From Flavobacterium reichenbachii (GTDB lineage: Bacteria > Bacteroidota > Bacteroidia > Flavobacteriales > Flavobacteriaceae), in the NCBI RefSeq assembly GCF_002217435.1, contig NZ_MUHF01000024.1, positions 45,813 to 109,812 on the forward strand: a stretch of 64,000 nucleotides of DNA. Direction: 5' to 3'. Both the position numbers and the translations under genes were made by a program. Positions within the stretch are counted from its first letter, which is position 1; each line of letters opens with the position of its first letter. Below, piece by piece: positions 60,034 to 64,000 of this stretch. Under the pieces are notes generated by a model. The model did not search any database and was not told where the DNA came from. It worked only from the letters and a program-made list of their open reading frames with translations.

Positions 60034-60141
60034 TTGATAATTAATAATTAACAATTGATAAATAAAAAGTAGAATCAAAAAAACATACAGATTTATAAGT
60101 TTCGAGAGAACATGAAACCTGAAACTTTAAACCTGAAACAA
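60034..60141 (+). repeat. Repeat-filled cysD-cysN gap
   Basis: The first part (60034-60062) carries TTGATAATTAATAATTAACA-type palindromic sequence like that at 10468. The last part (60111-60141) is GAAACCTGAAACTTTAAACC and continuation, the same intercistronic repeat as upstream of cysD, metZ and etfA. Confidence 0.55.
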
Positions 60142-60149
60142 ATATTAAG

Positions 60150-61394
60150 ATGGAAGTTTTAAAAATAGCAACAGCAGGAAGTGTAGATGACGGAAAAAGT
60201 ACTTTGATCGGGAGATTATTGTATGATACAAAATCATTGACGACTGACAAAATAGAAGCAATCGAAAAAAGCAGTAAACAAAAAGGATATGATTATCTTG
60301 ATTTTTCTTTGGCAACTGACGGTTTAGTGGCAGAAAGAGAGCAAGGAATCACGATTGATGTTGCGCATATTTATTTTTCGACTGCAAAGAAAAGTTACAT
60401 TATTGCCGATACTCCAGGTCACGTAGAATATACCAGAAACATGGTTACGGGAGCTTCGACTTCTCAGGTTTCTATTATTTTAATTGATGCCAGAAAAGGA
60501 GTTATCGAACAAACGTACCGTCACTTTTTTATCAATAATTTGTTGAGAGTAAAAGAGGTAATTGTAGCGATTAACAAAATGGATTTAGTGGATTATTCTG
60601 AAGAAGTTTTCAATAAAATCAAAGCCGATTTTCAGGCGTTGAATGCAAAAAGTACTTTCAAAGAGCAAAACGTAAGTTACATTCCGTTAAGTGCAATCAA
60701 TGGCGGAAATGTTGTTGATCAGTCAAAAGATATGCCTTGGTATGATGGCCAAACGGTTTTAGAACATTTAGAAGGATTGCATTCTCATGATGTTTTTGAA
60801 GCAGGAAAAGCACGTTTTCCGGTTCAAACCGTGATTCGTCCAAAAACTGAAGAATACCACGATTTTAGAGGTTACGCAGGAAAATTATACGGAAATTCTA
60901 TTAAAGTTGGAGATGCTGTTACGGTTCTTCCTTCTTTAACCGAATCAAAAGTATCAAAAATTCACTTTTTCGATAAAACATTTGACGAAGCCGTTGCGGG
61001 TTCTTCGATCACAATCGAATTAGAAAATGACATCAATGTTACGAGAGGCGATATGATTGTAAAATCATCGGAACTTCCAAAAATTGAAAAAGAAATCACG
61101 ACAACGGTTTGCTGGATGGACAGTAAAAAGCTGGTTGCAGGAACAAAATATATCGTTCAGCACAATACAAATTCGGTTTTAGCGAAAGTAGAAAGTATCA
61201 AAAATACCATCTCAACAGATTATTCCGGAACCAAAGAAGCGTCGCAATTAGCGATCAACGAAATTGGAGAAGTAAGCATCAAATTAAGCAAGCCGTTATA
61301 TTTTGACGCCTACAACGACAACAAATCAAACGGAGCTTTTATCTTAATTGATACCGCAACAAACACAACAGCAGGAGTAGGATTTATTAGGTAG
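60150..61394 (+). CDS. cysN: Sulfate adenylyltransferase subunit 1 (GTPase)
   Basis: GTP-hydrolysing subunit that drives sulfate activation by CysD. The 414-residue protein has the G1 loop GSVDDGKSTLIGRLLYD near residue 11, EREQGITIDVAH near residue 62 (switch I), DTPGHVEY near residue 87 (G3) and NKMDL near residue 143 (G4), then EF-Tu-like beta-barrel domains. It ends at the length of CysN alone, without the APS kinase fusion seen in CysNC. Confidence 0.96.
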   Translation: MEVLKIATAGSVDDGKSTLIGRLLYDTKSLTTDKIEAIEKSSKQKGYDYLDFSLATDGLVAEREQGITIDVAHIYFSTAKKSYIIADTPGHVEYTRNMVTGASTSQVSIILIDARKGVIEQTYRHFFINNLLRVKEVIVAINKMDLVDYSEEVFNKIKADFQALNAKSTFKEQNVSYIPLSAINGGNVVDQSKDMPWYDGQTVLEHLEGLHSHDVFEAGKARFPVQTVIRPKTEEYHDFRGYAGKLYGNSIKVGDAVTVLPSLTESKVSKIHFFDKTFDEAVAGSSITIELENDINVTRGDMIVKSSELPKIEKEITTTVCWMDSKKLVAGTKYIVQHNTNSVLAKVESIKNTISTDYSGTKEASQLAINEIGEVSIKLSKPLYFDAYNDNKSNGAFILIDTATNTTAGVGFIR

Positions 61395-61400
61395 TTTCAC

Positions 61401-61553
61401 TGCTGTAAGCAATAAGCTTTAGGCTGTAAGCTTTTAGCAAAAAACGAATAAAAAGGCATGCAAGAAAGCTTACAGCTTATTGCCTAAAGCCTAAAGCAAG
61501 AAAACACAAAGTTTAAAAAGCTTATAGCCTAAAGCTTAAAGCCTAAAGCGAAA
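61401..61553. repeat. Inverted and direct repeats in the cysN-sulfite reductase gap
   Basis: Words such as TAAGCAATAAGCTTTAGGCT occur on one side, and their complement AGCTTATTGCCTAAAGCC on the other, followed by a further direct copy AGCTTATAGCCTAAAGCTT. The 164-base gap can fold into a large hairpin inside the operon mRNA. No coding signal is seen. Confidence 0.6.
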
Positions 61554-61558
61554 GAAAA

Positions 61559-63649
61559 ATGGAAAGTTTTAGAACAGAAATAGAAAATCCGATAGTTCAA
61601 AGAGAGATTATCGAATTAGAAAAAAAGATTCATTTATTCCGTGGAGGAAAAATTGATGATGAGCGTTTTCGTAGTCTTCGTTTAGCGCGTGGAATTTACG
61701 GTCAGCGTCAGGAAGGCGTGCAAATGATTCGTATCAAATTGCCTTATGGTAAAGTTACGAGCGAGCAATTAGTGCGTATTACTAAGGTTTCTGACGAATA
61801 TTCTACTGGGCGTTTGCACATTACAACGCGTCAGGATATTCAGATTCACTACGTAAGTCTGGACAGAACTCCGGAACTTTGGGCAGATTTGGCTAAAGAC
61901 GATATTACATTGCGCGAAGCTTGTGGAAACACCGTTCGTAATATTACAGGAAGCGAATTAGCCGGAGTTGATGTAAACGAACCATTTGATGTTTCGCCTT
62001 ATGCGCACGGACTTTTTCAATACTTATTAAGAAACCCAATCTGTCAGGAAATGGGACGTAAATTCAAAATTTCGTTCTCTTCTTCAGACGAAGATACTGC
62101 TTTGAGTTATTTACACGATTTAGGATTTATTCCGAAAATTAAAGACGGACAAAAAGGTTTCAAAATCATGTTTGGTGGAGGTTTAGGATCTCAGCCAGCA
62201 CACGCTGAATTGCTTTCAGAATTTGTTCCGGTAAACGAAATCATTCCAACAGCAGAAGGAATCATCCGTATTTTTGACCGTTATGGCGAACGTGCCAAAA
62301 GAATGAAAGCGCGTATGAAATTTTTAATCAAAGAAATGGGAAGAGATGTTTTCCTTGATTTGGTTGAAAAAGAGAAAAAAGCGATTGCTTTTGAAACATA
62401 CGAAATTGATACAACCGCTTTTGAGGAGCCAATTCCGGAGCCTTTATTAGCAGTTCCACAAGTTACAATCGAAGATACAAAAGCGTATGAAACTTGGAAA
62501 AATTCGAATGTAATTAAACAAAAACAAGACGGTTATTACGCCATCGGAATTAAAGTTTTATTAGGAGATTTTTATACCGATAAAGCCAGATTATTAGCCG
62601 ATTTAATTAAAAATTACGGAGCCAATGAATTGCGTTTTTCATTGCGTCAAAATATTGTAATACGTCACATAAAAGAAGAAAATTTACCTTTCTTTTATCA
62701 GGAATTAGCCAAATTAGACTTTGTTCATTTAGGATATAATTCTACGGCAGATATTACCGCATGTCCCGGTACGGATACTTGTAATTTGGGGATTGCAAGC
62801 AGTACCGGAATTGCGGAAGAACTTGAAAAAGTGCTGAATGCAGAATATCCGCAATATTTGAACAATCAGGAAATTGAAATCAAAATTTCGGGTTGTATGA
62901 ACGCTTGCGGGCAACATAATATGTCGGCAATTGGTTTTCAGGGAATGTCTATTAATTCAGGAAAATTAGTAGCTCCGGCTTTGCAGGTTTTACTTGGCGG
63001 AGGGAAATTAGGAAACGGCGCTGGTCGTTTTGCTGATAAAGTAATTAAAATTCCGAGTAGAAGAGGACCGGATGCTTTGCGTACCATTTTAAATGATTTT
63101 GATGCGAATGCAAACGGAGAAAAATTCCTAAACTATTACGATCTGAAAGGAGAGAAATATTTCTATGAAATTTTAAAACCTTTCGCAGACGTAACCAATT
63201 TAACCGAAGCTGATTTCATCGATTGGGGAAATGCAGACAACTACGTAAAAGCAGTTGGAGTTGGAGAATGTGCCGGAGTTGTAATTGATTTGGTTGCTAC
63301 TTTATTGTTAGAAGCCAAAGATAAATTGACTTTTGCTCAGGAATCTTTCGACGAAGGAAAATGGTCAGATGCCATTTACCACGCTTACGCCGGATTTGTA
63401 AATGGTGCAAAAGCATTGTTGCTTTCAGAAAACGAAAAAACAAACAATCACGCTGGAATTGTAGATTTGTTTGATACCGTTTTTATCGCAACAGGTAAAA
63501 TTGGATTGCCAACAACTTTCAGAGAATTGGTATATCAAATCAATCAAAATGAGCCTTCAGAAGATTTTGCAAAACAATACATTCAGGAAGGAATTGCATT
63601 TTTTGCAGTAATAGAAAAATACAGAGCTCAAGAATTAGCAAATGCTTAA
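61559..63649 (+). CDS. Ferredoxin-type sulfite/nitrite reductase with C-terminal HEPN-like domain
   Basis: Siroheme and [4Fe-4S] reductase that in this operon should reduce sulfite to sulfide. The ferredoxin-like and siroheme domains are repeated in the usual way. The cluster ligands are in ACPGTDTCNLG near residue 400 and SGCMNACGQHN near residue 444. After about residue 555 the 696-residue protein continues with a helical domain resembling HEPN, containing DEGKWSDAIYHAYAGFVNGAKALLL, that ordinary sulfite reductases lack. Context favours sulfite over nitrite. Confidence 0.9.
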   Translation: MESFRTEIENPIVQREIIELEKKIHLFRGGKIDDERFRSLRLARGIYGQRQEGVQMIRIKLPYGKVTSEQLVRITKVSDEYSTGRLHITTRQDIQIHYVSLDRTPELWADLAKDDITLREACGNTVRNITGSELAGVDVNEPFDVSPYAHGLFQYLLRNPICQEMGRKFKISFSSSDEDTALSYLHDLGFIPKIKDGQKGFKIMFGGGLGSQPAHAELLSEFVPVNEIIPTAEGIIRIFDRYGERAKRMKARMKFLIKEMGRDVFLDLVEKEKKAIAFETYEIDTTAFEEPIPEPLLAVPQVTIEDTKAYETWKNSNVIKQKQDGYYAIGIKVLLGDFYTDKARLLADLIKNYGANELRFSLRQNIVIRHIKEENLPFFYQELAKLDFVHLGYNSTADITACPGTDTCNLGIASSTGIAEELEKVLNAEYPQYLNNQEIEIKISGCMNACGQHNMSAIGFQGMSINSGKLVAPALQVLLGGGKLGNGAGRFADKVIKIPSRRGPDALRTILNDFDANANGEKFLNYYDLKGEKYFYEILKPFADVTNLTEADFIDWGNADNYVKAVGVGECAGVVIDLVATLLLEAKDKLTFAQESFDEGKWSDAIYHAYAGFVNGAKALLLSENEKTNNHAGIVDLFDTVFIATGKIGLPTTFRELVYQINQNEPSEDFAKQYIQEGIAFFAVIEKYRAQELANA

Positions 63650-64000
63650 TATAAAACCCAAAATAACTTTAGTTGGTGCAGGTCCGGGCGATCCAGATTT
63701 GATTACGCTCAAAGCTGTAAAAGCATTGGGGGAAGCAAATGTAGTTTTGTACGACGCCTTGGCCAATGAAGAAATTCTGGATTATGCACCAAAAACTGCG
63801 ATTCGAATTTTTGTTGGAAAAAGACTTGGAAATCATGCTTACACGCAAGATCAAATCAATCAATTAATAGTTGATAATGCTTTGACTTACGGACATGTAG
63901 TGCGGTTAAAAGGCGGAGATCCGTTTATTTTTGGAAGAGGAAGCGAAGAAATAGAATTTGCAGAAAGTTTCGGAATTGAGACAACCGTAATTCCAGGAAT
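63642..64000 (+). CDS. cobA: Uroporphyrinogen-III C-methyltransferase, truncated by the window edge
   Basis: Start of a SAM-dependent methyltransferase that makes precorrin-2 for siroheme, the cofactor of the preceding reductase. The 119 visible residues show ITLVGAGPGDPDLITLKAVKAL, VLYDALANEEIL, and VVRLKGGDPFIFGRGSEE, all hallmarks of the family. The ATG overlaps the reductase stop by 8 bases, so the two are translationally coupled. Whether the rest contains CysG-type dehydrogenase/chelatase domains cannot be seen. Confidence 0.94.
   Translation, partial: MLNIKPKITLVGAGPGDPDLITLKAVKALGEANVVLYDALANEEILDYAPKTAIRIFVGKRLGNHAYTQDQINQLIVDNALTYGHVVRLKGGDPFIFGRGSEEIEFAESFGIETTVIPG

Overview
This 64 kb window is a chromosomal segment of a member of the Bacteroidota, very probably a Flavobacterium close to F. 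johnsoniae. The evidence is an AT-rich sequence, promoters of the form TTTG-N18..20-TAnnTTTG, no Shine-Dalgarno-like spacing signals, and lineage-typical genes: the gliding/type IX secretion protein PorT beside ubiE, a TamL lipoprotein, GLPGLI and DUF5686 proteins, and a TonB-receptor-like barrel with a CarboxypepD_reg-like domain. I see no rRNA, tRNA, CRISPR array, prophage or transposase gene. It reads as core genome with small repeat elements in the gaps.

Layout. 0-7.4 kb: cell-shape operon mreB-mreC-mreD-mrdA-rodA on the minus strand, preceded by purH. 7.5-21.9 kb: housekeeping genes (ABC permease, lipoprotein, accD, fbaA, tamL, trmH-type methyltransferase, porT-ubiE, folA, thyA, DUF151 nuclease, etfBA) plus a probable structured small RNA at about 16.6-17.0 kb. 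22.4-41.4 kb: pdhB, DUF5686, alkA-type glycosylase, a soluble and a membrane pyrophosphatase side by side, deoxynucleoside kinase, GLPGLI with its outer-membrane partner, a large secreted protein of unknown function, DUF4153 and an M28 peptidase.

41.7-64 kb is a sulfur and methionine region: metK, metY, a homoserine-dehydrogenase-like gene, metX-thrA, osmC, metZ, an Rrf2 regulator, two TSUP transporters, and cysH-cysD-cysN-sulfite reductase-cobA (cut by the window edge). Together these reduce sulfate to sulfide, make siroheme for that step, make O-acetylhomoserine, join it with sulfide to homocysteine, and turn methionine into S-adenosylmethionine.

The most interesting signal is RNA-level control of this region. 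metK has a SAM-II-like leader and metX-thrA a SAM-I riboswitch. Between 43.2 and 47.5 kb there are also four short leader-peptide ORFs containing Met and Cys codons, each followed by an intrinsic terminator. They form two parallel cassettes: leader with a CxMxC motif, terminator, second leader, terminator with the same ACCCTTTTGG stem, then a small protein of 62-67 residues. Competing antiterminator pairings can be drawn for all four, and some covary between the copies. This looks like a duplicated tandem ribosome-mediated attenuator sensing cysteine and methionine.
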